The notes under the pieces: generated by a model
Seen by the model: only the letters and a program-made list of their open reading frames with translations
Told to the model about the DNA's origin: nothing
Databases searched by the model: none
Position numbers and translations under genes: made by a program
Assembly (NCBI GenBank): GCA_004835665.1
Contig: ML240445.1
Location: 1,488,001-1,552,000 of the forward strand
Origin: Phoma sp. XZ068
Taxonomy: Eukaryota > Ascomycota > Dothideomycetes > Pleosporales > Didymellaceae
Length of the DNA: 64,000 nucleotides
Direction of reading: 5' to 3'
Shown: positions 44,884 through 56,278 of the stretch, in pieces
How the letters are laid out: each line of letters starts with the position of its first letter
How positions within the stretch are numbered: the first letter of the stretch is position 1

Positions 44884-46452
44884 ATGGCCGCAACTGGAGG
44901 CCACGACGATCCCTTCAGAGACCCTTCGCTCGCTCCACCGCACCCGCCCGTCGAGGCAACCAGCATCCCGGACACGCTCGCTGTGGGCCGCGATGCCTCG
45001 CTGACGCTGGGAACAGACTCGCTGGTCGTATTGGGTGTGTATCTATGCGTGCTGTGTGTTCGATGACTAACCCCCGCAGATGAAGCACTACAGGACAGCA
45101 AGAGCGCGGGCTGCTGCGGCCTCTCGCTGCCCGGCAAGAGCAAGTCGACGCGCGCGATCCCCTTCTACAACGTGCTCTGGGCCGAGCACTCGGACAACGG
45201 CGATGTCACCATCCAGTACGCCCACGCCGTCTCGTCCAAGGTCGTGCGCCCGGCCATCGTCAGCTACAAGCTCGACAAGCCGGACAGCAGCCTGGCCGAG
45301 GCATGGATCGAGAAGCTGCTCGACCGCGCCTACGGCACCTCGCAGCGACAGAAGCGCATGAAGGTGCTGCTGAACCCCTTTGGCGGACAGGGCGGCGCCG
45401 TCAAGATGTACCACAAGTCGATTGCGCCCATTCTGGCCGCCGCGCGCTGCACACTGGACGTGGAGAAGACGCAGCACCAGGGACACGGCGTCGAGATCGC
45501 GCAGAACCTGGACATCGACGCATACGACGTGGTCGCCTGCTGCTCTGGCGACGGCATCCCGCACGAGGTTTGGAACGGGCTCGGCAAGCGATCGGACGCC
45601 GCGAGAGCGTTGGCGACGGTGGCTGTCGCGCAGCTGCCCTGCGGTTCTGGCAACGCCCTGAGCCTCAACTTCAACGGCTCAGACAGCCCGAGTCTGGCTG
45701 CGCTCGCCGTCGTCAAGGGCCTGCGCACGCCTCTCGATCTCGCCTCCATCACCCAAGGCGACCGCCGCACCCTCTCCTTCCTCTCGCAGTCGGTCGGCAT
45801 CGTCGCCGAGACCGATCTGGCCACCGAGCATCTGCGCTGGATGGGCAGCGCCCGCTTCACTTGGGGCTTCCTCGTGCGCCTGCTGACCCAGACCATCTAC
45901 CCCGCCGACATCGCCGTCAAGACCATCCACGACAACAAGCCCGCCGTGCGCGAAGCCTACCGCGCCGAAGCCTCCAAGCCCCCTCCCGCCCACGACACCC
46001 GCCCCATTCCCACCGCAGACGTCGGCCTTCCCGCCCTCCAATACGGCACCATCAATGACCCGCTGCCTGCGAGCTGGGAGCTCATCCCGCACGACAAGCT
46101 CGGCAACTTCTACTGCGGCAACATCGCGTACATGTCGCCCGACGCGAACTTCTTCCCTGCAGCCCTCCCCAACGACGGCTGCCTCGACCTGGTCCGCATC
46201 CGAGGCGACATTCCGCGCATGACAGCCATCAAGATGCTCATGGCCGTCGAAAACCACACCTTCTTCGACATGGACGGCGTCGACTACCAGAAAGTGGAAG
46301 CCTACCGCATCATCCCCAAACTGCAGGATGACGGATATATCAGCATCGACGGTGAGAAGGTGCCCTTTGAGGGTTTCCAGGTCGAGCTGCACAAGGGCTT
46401 GGGCACTGTATTGAGCAAGAACGGACACATGTGCGAGGCAAGGGGTGTGTGA
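44884..46452 (+). CDS. Sphingoid long-chain base kinase (Lcb4/Lcb5 type)
   Basis: Exons 44884-45034 and 45080-46452 give 507 residues. The diacylglycerol-kinase-like catalytic domain shows KVLLNPFGGQGGAVKMYHK, the nucleotide-binding SGDGIPHEVWNGL and AQLPCGSGNALSLNFNG. The C-terminal part has FYCGNIAYMSPDANFFPAA, then DGCLDLVRI and DGEKVPFEGFQVELHKG, where the terminal DGE is a conserved family motif. The enzyme phosphorylates dihydrosphingosine/phytosphingosine to long-chain base 1-phosphates, signalling and breakdown intermediates, at ER/Golgi or plasma membranes. A Cys pair near the N-terminus (SAGCCGLSLPG) could be a palmitoylation site, as in yeast Lcb4 and its relatives. The coding region is notably GC-rich, producing long chance frames in other phases. 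Confidence 0.94.
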
Positions 46453-46977
46453 AAGATGTCTGAGGAAGAGGAAGATTTGAAGGGGTGTATGCCACTGTCC
46501 TGTTTCTTTACCATTTGCTTTTTGTTCCCGCGTATAGATCGAAGATACCACGAGGAGCGAGCAGTTGATTACGTTACGTTATGTGACGTTGACGTTGATT
46601 GCATTCCTTACACCATCACATCCATCATACATATTTTACTCATCTCTGCAATTTGTTTTATTCTGCTCGTTTGCATTTTTTTTTCGCTCTTTTACTGCAG
46701 TCTCACGCTTACTCTGGCTTCCTCGCCGTCCCGGTCTTGGGTCGATGTGCATGTCAGGCATGGCATGGCATTGCAGTGTTGGTGTTGGTGTTGACGTTCG
46801 TGTCACGCATGACTCACTAGCAGGGCCGAAGAAATCTTTTACGACCCCCCTCAACACCTCTTATTATCCTACTTCGCAGCACACCACGCAAGTAATCTCT
46901 ACATCACCAACTGTCATGGTTTTAAACAGGAATATAGTTTTTGTCAATGGAGTGAATAATATCAAAGTTCAACAACA
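46453..46977. other. 3' region of the base kinase and tRNA upstream region
   Basis: T-rich sequence typical of a 3' UTR, then the 5' flank of the tRNA. No other feature. Confidence 0.55.
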
Positions 46978-47049
46978 AGCTGAGTGGCGCAGCGGAAGCG
47001 CGCCGGGCTCATAACCCGGAGGACACTGGATCGAAACCAGTCTCAGCTA
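46978..47049 (+). tRNA. Initiator tRNA-Met (CAT)
   Basis: A 72-nt cloverleaf without intron. The acceptor stem AGCTGAG/CTCAGCT is perfect, with A1:T72 and discriminator A. The anticodon stem CCGGG/CCCGG carries CTCATAA, with three G:C pairs next to the anticodon loop. The T loop is ATCGAAA, with A54 in place of T54. A1:U72, the GC anticodon stem and A54 are eukaryotic initiator features, so this is tRNA-iMet and not elongator. CCA is not encoded. Confidence 0.96.
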
Positions 47050-47054
47050 TTGAC

Positions 47055-47064
47055 TTTTTTTTTT
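47055..47064 (+). terminator. RNA polymerase III terminator
   Basis: Run of ten T residues starting six bases after the tRNA 3' end, followed by further T-rich sequence. Confidence 0.85.
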
Positions 47065-47299
47065 CTTTTTCGCCTTATCTTTTAGCTTTGCTTTTTCCCT
47101 TTCCATTCCACATTCGATTAGGTCGTGGGTATGTGTGGGTGGAGACCCAGTTTTCTTTTGTTTTGCCACTCATTACTATTATTCTCCGAGATGTAATTAT
47201 AGTTCTGGTGCTTGGCACAGCACCTCTAACTCGTGGGTGTCTATTCGATTATCAAGTCACCGCTGATATTGGTGTTTATCTCGATGTGTATGTATTGCT

Positions 47300-49207
47300 T
47301 CACGACCGCGGCGCCCGACCGTTGTAGTTCTTCCCCGGACTCGCAGTGTAGTTGCCCAGACAATCGTAGTTGAAGTCAATTTCCGCGCTGCGCTTCTGCA
47401 GCACGCTGACTACATTGTCGAATGAGCAGAGGCCGTCCTTGTCGGCTGGACAGCCAGCGTGCGATGCGTTGATCGGGACGACGGCGTCGTTGCTGTGAGG
47501 GTTAGCTGTGCGTGAAGAAAGGACAGGAGGAGACGTACACTATGAAGCGGATTTGCTTGCTGGGGCTCTTGGCTTTGCATTCTAGCACCTGCGTGGTGAA
47601 GTGCGTGGCAAAGGGTACGAGTCTGCTTGCGACGAAGGAGTTGGAGCGCTGGTTCCCGGTTGGGCTCAGCGGTGGGCCGTCGAACAGGGCGGTCAGGTTG
47701 AAGGCTGTCAGCGCGTCGAGAACAACGACTTCGTGCGTGGCGTCCGCGTAGATGGACTGTTGCAGCGGAAAGTACGTTGTCGTATTGTCGAAGGTCTCGT
47801 TGAGCGCTGAGTTGGCTGAGGGGTACTTGCCGGTGAAGCGAGCGATGTATTCGTCTAGATACCCTTTTCCTTGCGCGGCGGCGACGGGCGAGCCAGGGCC
47901 GTTGTTGTAGTAGAAAGAAAGGTCGTAGTAGTATTCGTAGTTCAAGAAGTCTTCCTGGAGAGGGTTTAGTAGGTTAATATGACAGCCGAGGGGAATCATA
48001 CTTCGCTGAAGAGATCGCAGAATGCAGAGTACCCAAGAGCGTGAGTCTCATACGAGCAGAGCTGCAGCATGGCAATGGCATCGGTTGAGGTAAAGTTGAT
48101 CCCTGCGGCCTGCGACTGGAGGCGAGCGATGGTAGAATTGACTGTCAAAGGTCAGTCAAATTTAACACGTGAATCTGGGAATGACTTGCAAGCATTGGCG
48201 GCAAACTTCGTAGCAACAGTGCTTCCTATGCTTCCCTTGCTAGCAACATTCGAGTTCAAGCAGACCTCGTACGGAGCTCCCGAGTTGTTCAAACCCGGCG
48301 TTTCAACCAAGATCTCAATGTTCACCTCGCTCATGTACTCGGGAACTGTTCTTACGTTAGCTTTGCAGGTGTGGTGCGATGACAATACATACCACCAAAG
48401 AACCCAGCAGCAAAGTTCTCAGCCGTCTTGACCATGCGGTCCTGGCTCTGCGTGCGGAATACAGGCAACTTGCCTGTAGCGGTAAAGTTGTTGAGCAAGT
48501 GTCCGTACAACTGCCTGTATTCGACACCAAGCATAAAGTTCTGACTGCGTCCAAACGGTGTCAGAAGTTCAGCGCCGAGCTTGTACGTCCAGTCACTCAG
48601 GAAAGACAGCTCGCCTGAGAAAGCAAGGCCACCTGCCTTTGTCGCGTTGACAACCTTCTGGGCGAACGTGCCTGGTGCAGCACCGCTGGTTGGGTAGCGA
48701 GCACCGTGTCTGTACAGCAACAAAACCTGGGTGATATCGCAGCCTTCAGGTACGCGAGGGTCGGCATCAGGCAGGCCGTAGTCTGAAGAGCGAAGGGAGT
48801 ACCATGGCGACAAATTGCCCCAATACCTGCTGATGTCGAACTTGGACTCGGCGTCATTACCGTGCGGTTGCGGGGCAATGAGAGGGAAGGAATTGGCTTT
48901 GTTGTCGTTGTAGGGGTACGATGGGGCAGTCTGAATGGCATTGGGCTCTACTCCAGTGGGTGTTGGGCCAGGAAAGCCAACAACAGACTCTGGTGGGAAG
49001 AGAGAGGAATTGACTGCTGCTGTGGTTGCGCGAGTCAGTGACCATCGGTCTGGGTCATGGAGAAGCACACGTACTACCAGATGGAGGGTATACATCAGAG
49101 GCAGGCGAGCCAGCATTCGACGATGCCTGAATTGTTGTAGGAGCTGCCTCAGCGAGCGCGGCAAAGGCCAGCACAGCGGCTGCGGGTGTAGCAGATCGGA
49201 AGTGCAT
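47300..49207 (-). CDS. Secreted histidine acid phosphatase (phytase-like), HE variant
   Basis: Six exons (49075-49207, 49019-48393, 48345-48190, 48141-48002, 47954-47539, 47492-47300) give 554 residues. The start MHFRSATPAAAVLAFAALAE is a signal peptide. The catalytic RHGARYP lies at 148-154 (LLLYRHGARYPTSG). The second catalytic motif, normally HD, reads HE at about 426-427 (ADATHEVVVLDALTAF). The C-terminal IRFIVNDAVVPINA corresponds to a conserved strand of fungal phytases, and the Cys pattern fits a disulfide-rich secreted enzyme. Several NxS/T sites suggest glycosylation. It hydrolyses phosphomonoesters, possibly phytate, outside the cell. Intron 3 uses a GC donor (GCAAGT) with CAG acceptor; this is the only splice restoring NSTIARLQSQAAGINFTS. 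The exon 1/2 junction has alternative frames of one or two residues. Confidence 0.88.
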
Positions 49208-49713
49208 CTTGGAGAGGTGGTTCACCAGGGCCAAGCTTCGACAAGCTTTTGCCCAGCTTCATGGGTACAACTGCTCAATTTATAGGCGCATGCAGCCCGC
49301 GCTATCGCTGCTGATTTTCATTGAAGCTCTACAAGCTTACCCTGAAGGTGTATGTCTATGGAATTGCGCGGCATTACTTCCGCGAATTGGCCAATCAAGA
49401 GTGACGATCAGCGCACATGGAGAGCTGCTGATGGGACAAAGACGCCTGGGACCCCCGCAAGGTGACGCTGTGGCGTCTGTCTGCATTCCCGAGACCATCA
49501 GAGCATGCACGTGGTGGAAGTATCCAGGCACAGAATTTAGGTCCGTGGATGTTGCGTAGTGCACTACTTAGCCTCGATACTGTGTAGTAGTTTGATTTCT
49601 TCAAGTACATGCGTCAACACGGCGACAACCAATGCTTGACAGTTCTAACTTCCTGCGCCCAAACTTTTGCTGGCGCACCGCATTATCATAATCATCTTCG
49701 ACCAACAGCCCGC
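49208..49713. other. Phosphatase promoter and beta-COP 3' region
   Basis: 506 bp between the phosphatase ATG and beta-COP stop. Contains the TATA box listed separately; otherwise nothing recognised. Confidence 0.55.
49278..49284 (-). promoter_or_regulatory. TATA box of the phosphatase gene
   Basis: TATAAAT on the minus strand, about 70 nt upstream of the ATG at 49207. Confidence 0.45.
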
Positions 49714-52700
49714 TCATGCAACACCAACCTTGTTCAATCCTTTTAGCGACCCCAAGCTCAACGCTAACCCTTGCGATCGGCTGCGAATACGGACAAAACC
49801 AGTAATTGGGCCATTGTCGCCCTCCTTCTCTATACTCAAGTTGGCCAGAGCGTCCTCGCCTGCTGGAGTTAGCATATGAAACATCTATAATACTAGAGAA
49901 TTCGGCTTACCAAAGACACTCCTGGCGTACAGGTTAGCAGACAAGAACTGGCAATCGCCCTTCATCGATGCTTCTGGTGTCAGACAGCTCATGTTGGTAC
50001 AAGCCATTAACTGCTTCAGGAATTCGCGCAACGTCTTGGCCTTGGAATTGATGTTGACCTTGTTCTCCCACTCAAACTCGGTCCACATCGTTCGGAACTG
50101 CGTCTCGGTGCACTGTGCAGGCTTGATGTAGTCCATGATGTCAACGTGCACATCGTTCAGAATGACCACGTTAGAGTCGACGCCCTTCTCGCCTTCGTAT
50201 AGCACGTTGCCGAAGATGACGCCGGTGTCGGTCGAAGACACCTTGATAGTAGACTGTAGGTTGATGAAGTCGTGTGGGCCAACGTTCTGCGTTGGTGGTC
50301 GCTCAACAACCTTGAGATCACCGAGAGTTGCAAACTCGACTGTGAGGTTCTGTAGTGTTTCGGTTGTTTGATTGACAAGGAGAACGTCGAGTACAATGTC
50401 AAATTGGTGAACCTATAGCAGTTAGTACAGAGAAAGATATTAGTTACGATTGAACATACCTTGACATAGGCCTCGGCGTAGACAGGATCGGAGAAGCCGG
50501 TGAGTTGGACCACACGGCTGAGCTTCGATGAGAGATCCTCGGTGGCAGTGTCGCCTCCTGTGGCCCTCTCCAAATCTTGCTCGATTTCGTCGTTGCCATC
50601 CGCATCCTTCTTCTTGAGTTGACGGATGCTGAAGGAGTCGTCGACGTTGACAGCCGACTTCATCCTCTCAGAGGCCTCCTTCGCCGCACGCTTCTTCTCT
50701 TCTGTCTGAACCATGGTCGCGAAAGACTTGCGCGTGTCTTCCAAGAAGACAGTCTCGAGCTCCTTCTTCTGAGAGAACTCTGATAACGAACGTACACATG
50801 ACATGATACGGTCGACGGAGTCCTCATCAACAAGAGTCTTGACGAACTGAGACTGCCCAACACGGATGATCGAGATCATGATGAGCATAGCCTCCGCGCG
50901 CAGAGCGTTTGTCCGCGCAGCATTTTGTGAGAGTTCCGAGTATCGCATGACAAGCTTGGTGAGTGTGCTCGAGAGAACGGTCGCGAGGTAGTAGTCGCCA
51001 TCAAGTACGAGCTGGCGCAGCGGAGGTTTTTGCGAGTTCTTGACAGCGTCCAGCTTTGCCTTGGCGGCAGCGGAAGATGTGAGCGCACTTTCGGTCGCGT
51101 ATGTGCCGTCGGCCAAGACCTTTCGCGAACCTGTTGGAGCTGAGGCCTTAGTGTGTCCGTTGACTTGGTCATCGCTGTCCTTGCCTTCTGATGCATCGTC
51201 CAATAGTCTTTGCTCAGACGCAAGGATAGGAATCTCGCCCAAAGATGATCGGATGCCCTTCCATGCGTCTTGAATGTCCTTGACCTCGAGCGCATATTCA
51301 CCAATGATCCAAAGAACACCCCGGTAGACCTTACCAGCGCGAACCTCGCCAAGGGTGGAGACAAGGCGCTCAATGATGGACGGGCGGAGGTCTGGGAAGC
51401 GCTCGACAACTTCCTTGACGAAAGAGATGACATCGACGGCCGATGCGTTGCTGCTGACGTCGGAGATAAAGTCCATGAGCGAACCAACGACGCTTGCGGC
51501 GACCTCTGGGAACTTGATGGCAGCTTGGTGAATGGCGGAAATGAGTATAGACCTGTACTCGGAGTTCTTGTCGTACTGCTCGTCGACGGTCTTCATCAGC
51601 TCCTTCTTCAGAAGCAGTACTACCTCCTCGACGTTCCTGCTGGAGATCATCTCCATAGCAATGTGCAAAGCCTTCTTCCGAACATCGAGATCGGTGCTCG
51701 ACAGAACGCGGAGAATCTCCATGGTCAGATCGTCCAAAACACCCTCGTTCTTGTCCCTCAACTGGTTGACCCGCTCCAAGACGATGAGCTTAACATTGTT
51801 GTCAGGCTCCTTCACAGCCAACTCCACGAACTTCCCTGCTGCAGCCTTTACAGCCACTGGGTTACTTGTGAGGGTGGTCAGGGCGTGTGCGGCTTCGTAG
51901 AGAACGGTCGACACCTGGGACTCGAGGAGATCGAAGATCAGGCGTAGGTATTTGGCTTTGTTGCCTGGGTTGATAGCGGCGTCCCTGCGGATGAACTCGA
52001 GCTCAGCAAGGAGCAGGAGCTCCTCGTGGTTCGGAATCGCATCAAAAACGGTGCTCAGGTATTCGAGAGCCTTATCGTGGCTAATCGATGTGAGAGCGGC
52101 GAAAGCGTTGCGCTTACAGGTCGGGTCGTTCTCCTCGTCAAGGAACGTGGTGAGAAGATCGGGCGCATCGGGCATGAGCTCGGGAAGGTGAGTGAAGATG
52201 GATGCGATAGCAAAGGTCGCGTTCTTGCGGACGTAGGCGTGGCGGTGTGTGAGACATTGGCGCACAGGTTCTGGGTGGTGGATTAGCAAGATTGCGGCGA
52301 CAAGACTAGGGTGGCAGCGTACGTAGCAGAGGCTCTACAAGTTCGGCGTCTCGTAGCTTTGTGCTGTGATACTTATTAGCCAAGACCGCATACGGAACAT
52401 CGGTGGTCATACACAAAGCGCAATGTGTTTCCTCGGACGTATTCGTTTGGTGCCTGCAGGTCGAATCGAATAGCGTTACTACCACGGTCAGTATCTCCTT
52501 CTATATCAGTCCAGAGTAGTTGCGCACCAAACCAGAATCCACTCCTGTCGCAGCTTGCCCTGAGCATCGTGCTTCGGGCACACCTCGAAGAAGAAGTACA
52601 TGAGCTTCTTAAGCGGCTTCGACTTGCTGGGCATGACGAATCGTATTATGTGCATGAGGAGGCCCGACTTTGCGTCGCCGTTGAGCATGATGGCCAGGAT

Positions 52701-52953
52701 CTTCTTCTGTTTGGTTGTCAGCCATGCTGCACCGCCGCGGGGTATGCGCAGTGTTGCCGACGCACCATTGTCTCGATCTTCTGCTCATCGCTGCCCTTCT
52801 CCAGAGCTGTCTTGAGCTCGTTCTCAGAGGGAATGTCGGCCGCATTGTCCTGGTGCACCTGTTGTTGTCCGTCAGCTCTCTGGAGCTCCACCGCTATGCT
52901 GCCAGGTGTTCCCTTCGTACCATGCTGTATGCATTCTCGAGGAACGTCGCCAT
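49714..52953 (-). CDS. SEC26: Coatomer subunit beta (beta-COP, Sec26)
   Basis: Eight exons (52953-52921, 52858-52766, 52706-52528, 52478-52413, 52363-52323, 52270-50460, 50412-49911, 49859-49714) give 956 residues, normal for beta-COP. The first five exons are tiny and were joined using family conservation: KILAIMLNGDAKSGLLMHII, KPLKKLMYFFFEVCPKHD, EWILVCNAIRFDLQAPNEYV, RGNTLRFVTKLRDAELVEPL, CLTHRHAYVRKNATFAIASI. HEAT-like alpha-solenoid repeats follow, then a disordered linker and the appendage domain (FDIVLDVLLVNQTTETLQNL, CQFLSANLYARSVFGEDALA). Beta-COP is part of the COPI coat for retrograde Golgi-to-ER transport. Introns cluster at both ends. It is divergent from MAGO, with 460 bp between the start codons. 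Confidence 0.95.
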
Positions 52954-53413
52954 GTTGCCGGACTGGCTTTAGCCGCTGTTTTGTGCAGGTGTGGTGTCTA
53001 TGGCCAACGGCAATGGCGGTGAATGTTCGTGGACCGTCAGGTCGCCGTGTCCTTTGGTGGCCGTGGAGGTGGGATGCTACGTGTACGGGTTGCGGACTCG
53101 GCCGTGGGTGGAGTGTGAGGTCCGTTGAAGCTGGAGCTTGCGTGTAGAGGGGGAGGAGGTCGAATTGCCCGGCGCGCAACGGTAGCTGCTTCGACTAGAG
53201 GAATGCGCTGCTTCAAGGACCGCGTACACTGTCCAGGTGTCTGCTCGAGAAAGTGGAACTAGGACGCTTGGCAGCCCGCTCGCCAAAACAGTAGGAGCAG
53301 GGGTCTTCACGCCCGCCGAAGATCGTGAACCGCCGGCCAGGACTGCAGAACACGAATAGCCACGATCGCGCTGAAGTCTGACTTGCGCGTCTGTTTGCAC
53401 ACAAGCTACCACG
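52954..53413. other. Divergent promoter region beta-COP / Mago
   Basis: 460 bp serving two housekeeping genes. No TATA box evident; no coding feature. Confidence 0.55.
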
Positions 53414-54167
53414 ATGAGCAGCGAACCGTTTTACCTGAGATACTAGTGGGTGGTGCGGTCGTCATGTGCACACGTATGATGCTAACAACGGTGCAGCTCA
53501 GGTCACCAAGGCCGATTCGGGCACGAGTTTCTGGGTAAGTAACATGAATCTAAAAGAGCTGGGAGATGATGCTGACGACCATTTAGAGTTCGACTTCCGG
53601 GTGCTGGGCGATGGTCGCAGTGCATCTGCACGATATGCCAACAACTCCAACTACCGCAATGACTCCCTCATCCGAAAAGAGAGTATGAAACTCTGCTCTT
53701 TTCCATGATGCTTCAACTAAAGTCTTCCAGTGTGTGTGAGCGATGCTCTAGTTGCCGAGATCAAGCGCATTGTCAAGGAGAGCGAGATCCTGAAGTATGT
53801 GCACATCTATGTATGCAAAGAAGACTGCTAACTAGACACAGGGAAGACGACACCAAGTGGCCACAGAAGAACAAAGATGGCCGCCAAGAGCTTGAGATCA
53901 GGCTGGGAAGTGAGCACATCTCATTCGAGGTATGTTCATTTCGACTACAGCGAACAGACACGTACTGACGTGGATAGACTGCCAAAATTGGATCCCTGCA
54001 AGATGTACAGGACTCGTCAGACCCGGAGGGACTCCGTGTTTTCTACTACCTAGTTCAAGACCTCAAGGCTCTGGTCTTTTCGTTAATCTCTCTGCACTTC
54101 AAGGTACGGCACACCATTATTCGTACGCGGTTCAATTGCTCACAGCCCATAGATCAAGCCCATCTAG
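53414..54167 (+). CDS. Mago nashi, exon junction complex core
   Basis: Seven small exons (53414-53445, 53497-53534, 53587-53682, 53731-53794, 53842-53929, 53978-54103, 54153-54167) give 152 residues. The spliced product reads MSSEPFYLRYY, GHQGRFGHEFLEFDF, RYANNSNYRNDSLIRKE, QELEIRLGSEHISFETAKIG, DPEGLRVFYYLVQDLKALVF and ends HFKIKPI, matching Mago almost throughout. Mago pairs with Y14/RBM8A and holds the exon junction complex on spliced mRNA, affecting export, localisation and nonsense-mediated decay. A short insertion (GDGRSASA) lies in the early beta-sheet where animals have PDGKL-type sequence. No exon exceeds 42 codons and the last encodes four residues plus stop, so automatic annotation may well miss or truncate it. 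Confidence 0.96.
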
Positions 54168-54747
54168 ATATCCGAGTATGTATTGGGGGCGCCGAGCTGT
54201 GTCTATTGGACAACGAATCTCGACGCGGTTGAACCACGAATGCATGAAGACCCAGCTCATTGTCGGGTCAGGCGCCTGGAGTATGTGGGGCTTGTCAGTT
54301 CCAAAAAGGGTCCACGCAGCCATGTGGTAGCAGGAAAACGTGCTCTGAAATTCCAAGGCTGAAGAAGCATCTCAAATTGGGGGTTTCATCCCACCATCCA
54401 TTAGCAAACGAAAACAAAACTCTCAGAACAGACAATCGAAACAAACAATTAGACTATCTACAATTCACACAACTTTGAACGCACAATGCTTCTGATCGTG
54501 TGATCTGCAGCCTGCAAACAGCTGTGCTTGCCTCCCCACGCTAGTCCCCGCGAACGCAAGCCGCCGGCCCACTCGACTCACCCATCCGTCTGAGCGCCCA
54601 GTTCCATCATTCGTAGAAGCAGACCTCGATCCTTCACGAGCCTGCCGTTATCCTAATATCGACCGTCCTGCCATTATCGTCTTCACTTCAACCCATGTGT
54701 AACCAATAACTTCTTCCTTGCGACCCTGGCTTCCTCTCGACCGGACT
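54168..54747. other. Intergenic, no gene seen
   Basis: Mago 3' region and GID4 5' region. Nothing recognised. Confidence 0.55.
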
Positions 54748-55889
54748 ATGCCGACGCCCGATGATGTCGCCTCGCCAGCGCAGCACGAGCGCGCAACATG
54801 TCCACCAGACGACATACGCACTTCGACTGCGCATCACGAACTGAGCGACACCCGGGATAGCAGCGCAAACAACCATGTTGACTCTGCGCGACACCCGACC
54901 ATGCAGCAACAGCCCACACCCTCGCCACATGGCACGCGCGAATCGTCGCCGGCCGAGACACATAGCAAGCCATCGAGCGCAACCATCGAAGCACCGAACA
55001 GAGACATTCCAACGCCCATGACGGCGACTGACGACGGCACCGAAGACCATCGTGCCTCCCAAGCCTCGCCGCTCTCTGCGACTGCGCCAGCGCCCATTCG
55101 ATACTCCCCCACCTTTCTCGCTGCCCCATTCCAGTCACATCGAGTATGTCTTCACATCAGGTGCAGAATAGCCGTTGCGCAAGTTCGTCTTTGCTGATCA
55201 GCGACCCAGTTTCTTCCCAACTCCTCCTCCTCTCTTCTCCGCCCCGGCAGCCGTTTCAAGGGCAGCCAGACGTCCGACCGCCAGCAGTATGAAGTGGATG
55301 TCGAGATCAAACATGTTGATATGCGCGAGTCATTCATGTGTGGATACTTGCGCATTCAAGGTGCGCATCTCTTGTTACGTCCTAGGCGTGGATGAGCGTG
55401 GGCTAATGTTTAACAGGTCTGACCGACGACCACCCCAGTCTGACTACGTATTTTGAAGGCGAGATAATTGGGAACAAATACACGTTCGTCACACAACATC
55501 CCGAATGGGGCTCAAACGAAAAGGTCGACCGACAGCACTGGGCGCGGTTCCCAGCGTACAAACCACTCTCGAAACACTCGTCGCGGTCAGACATTGTATC
55601 CAAAGACTGGATGCAGAAAGAGCATTTGTTCATGCGCTGGAAAGAGTACTTCTTGGTCCCAGATCACAGAGTAAAGACGATTAGCGGAGCCAGTTTTGAG
55701 GGCTTCTATTACATCTCTTTCAACCAGGTCTCAGGCAGCATTGAAGGCATCTACTTCCATGCTAAGAGCGAGAAGTAAGTACACCTGTACTATCAATGGT
55801 TCTCTCCACTAACTAGACTCAGATTTCAGAAGCTTCAGCTGGAGCACGTTGAAGACCACGGGTGCCAGGGCGCCTATGAATTCCGTTGA
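54748..55889 (+). CDS. GID4: GID4/Vid24, substrate receptor of the GID ubiquitin ligase
   Basis: Exons 54748-55143, 55210-55360, 55417-55774 and 55823-55889 give 323 residues. Residues 1-132 are a low-complexity Thr/Pro/Ser region. The Gid4 beta-barrel follows: SLLRPGSRFKGSQTSDRQQY, VEIKHVDMRESFMCGYLRIQ, GLTDDHPSLTTYFEGEIIGN, then KVDRQHWARFPAY, LFMRWKEYFLVPDHRVKTIS and GASFEGFYYISFNQVSGSIE. These are the defining blocks of Vid24/GID4. In yeast Gid4 recognises N-terminal proline of gluconeogenic enzymes (Fbp1, Mdh2, Icl1) and directs their destruction when glucose returns. The long disordered N-terminus is common in filamentous fungi. The start was set at the first in-frame ATG (MPTPDDV). Confidence 0.95.
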
Positions 55890-56278
55890 TCACGATTGCA
55901 CGATTTGGCATACTCTGTGGGATTAGCATTTGGGCGCAGTGTCTTTGGGTTGACTTGACTTTCGTGTAACAAACTTTACACCACACCGTTCTTTACGCAG
56001 TGCGCGATTGAAGGGCGTGGACTCCACCTGAATCGATTCTGAGCCCGACACTTTTGTCGGCAACCATCCGAGTCCTGTAACTTTCGTACTACGTCATGTT
56101 TGAGCCGCGACGCCCATGTGTGGATTCGCCGTCTCCGCAAATTGAGTGAACCATCAAAGGTGTGGCTAGTGGAAAAGCTTGACTCCACTTCAGCCTCGCT
56201 TCGTGCCAACCAGCCAATCCACTCATGCTTCCCACACCAAACTTCTCCCAGCACCAACTGCAGATCAGCGCAACTTCC
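55890..56278. other. Intergenic, no gene seen
   Basis: GID4 3' region and TRM8 5' region. The last 54 nt are open in the TRM8 frame (alternative ATG at 56225). Confidence 0.55.

Noticed and set aside
45303..46058. 251-codon plus-strand frame inside the base kinase
   Set aside because: Arg/His/Pro-rich shifted reading of the real gene.
45679..46551. 290-codon antisense frame over the sphingoid base kinase
   Set aside because: It overlaps a conserved kinase frame with high GC at third positions, which commonly opens antisense frames; no family resemblance.
51270..51947. 225-codon antisense frame in beta-COP
   Set aside because: Antisense shadow of a well-conserved coding exon.
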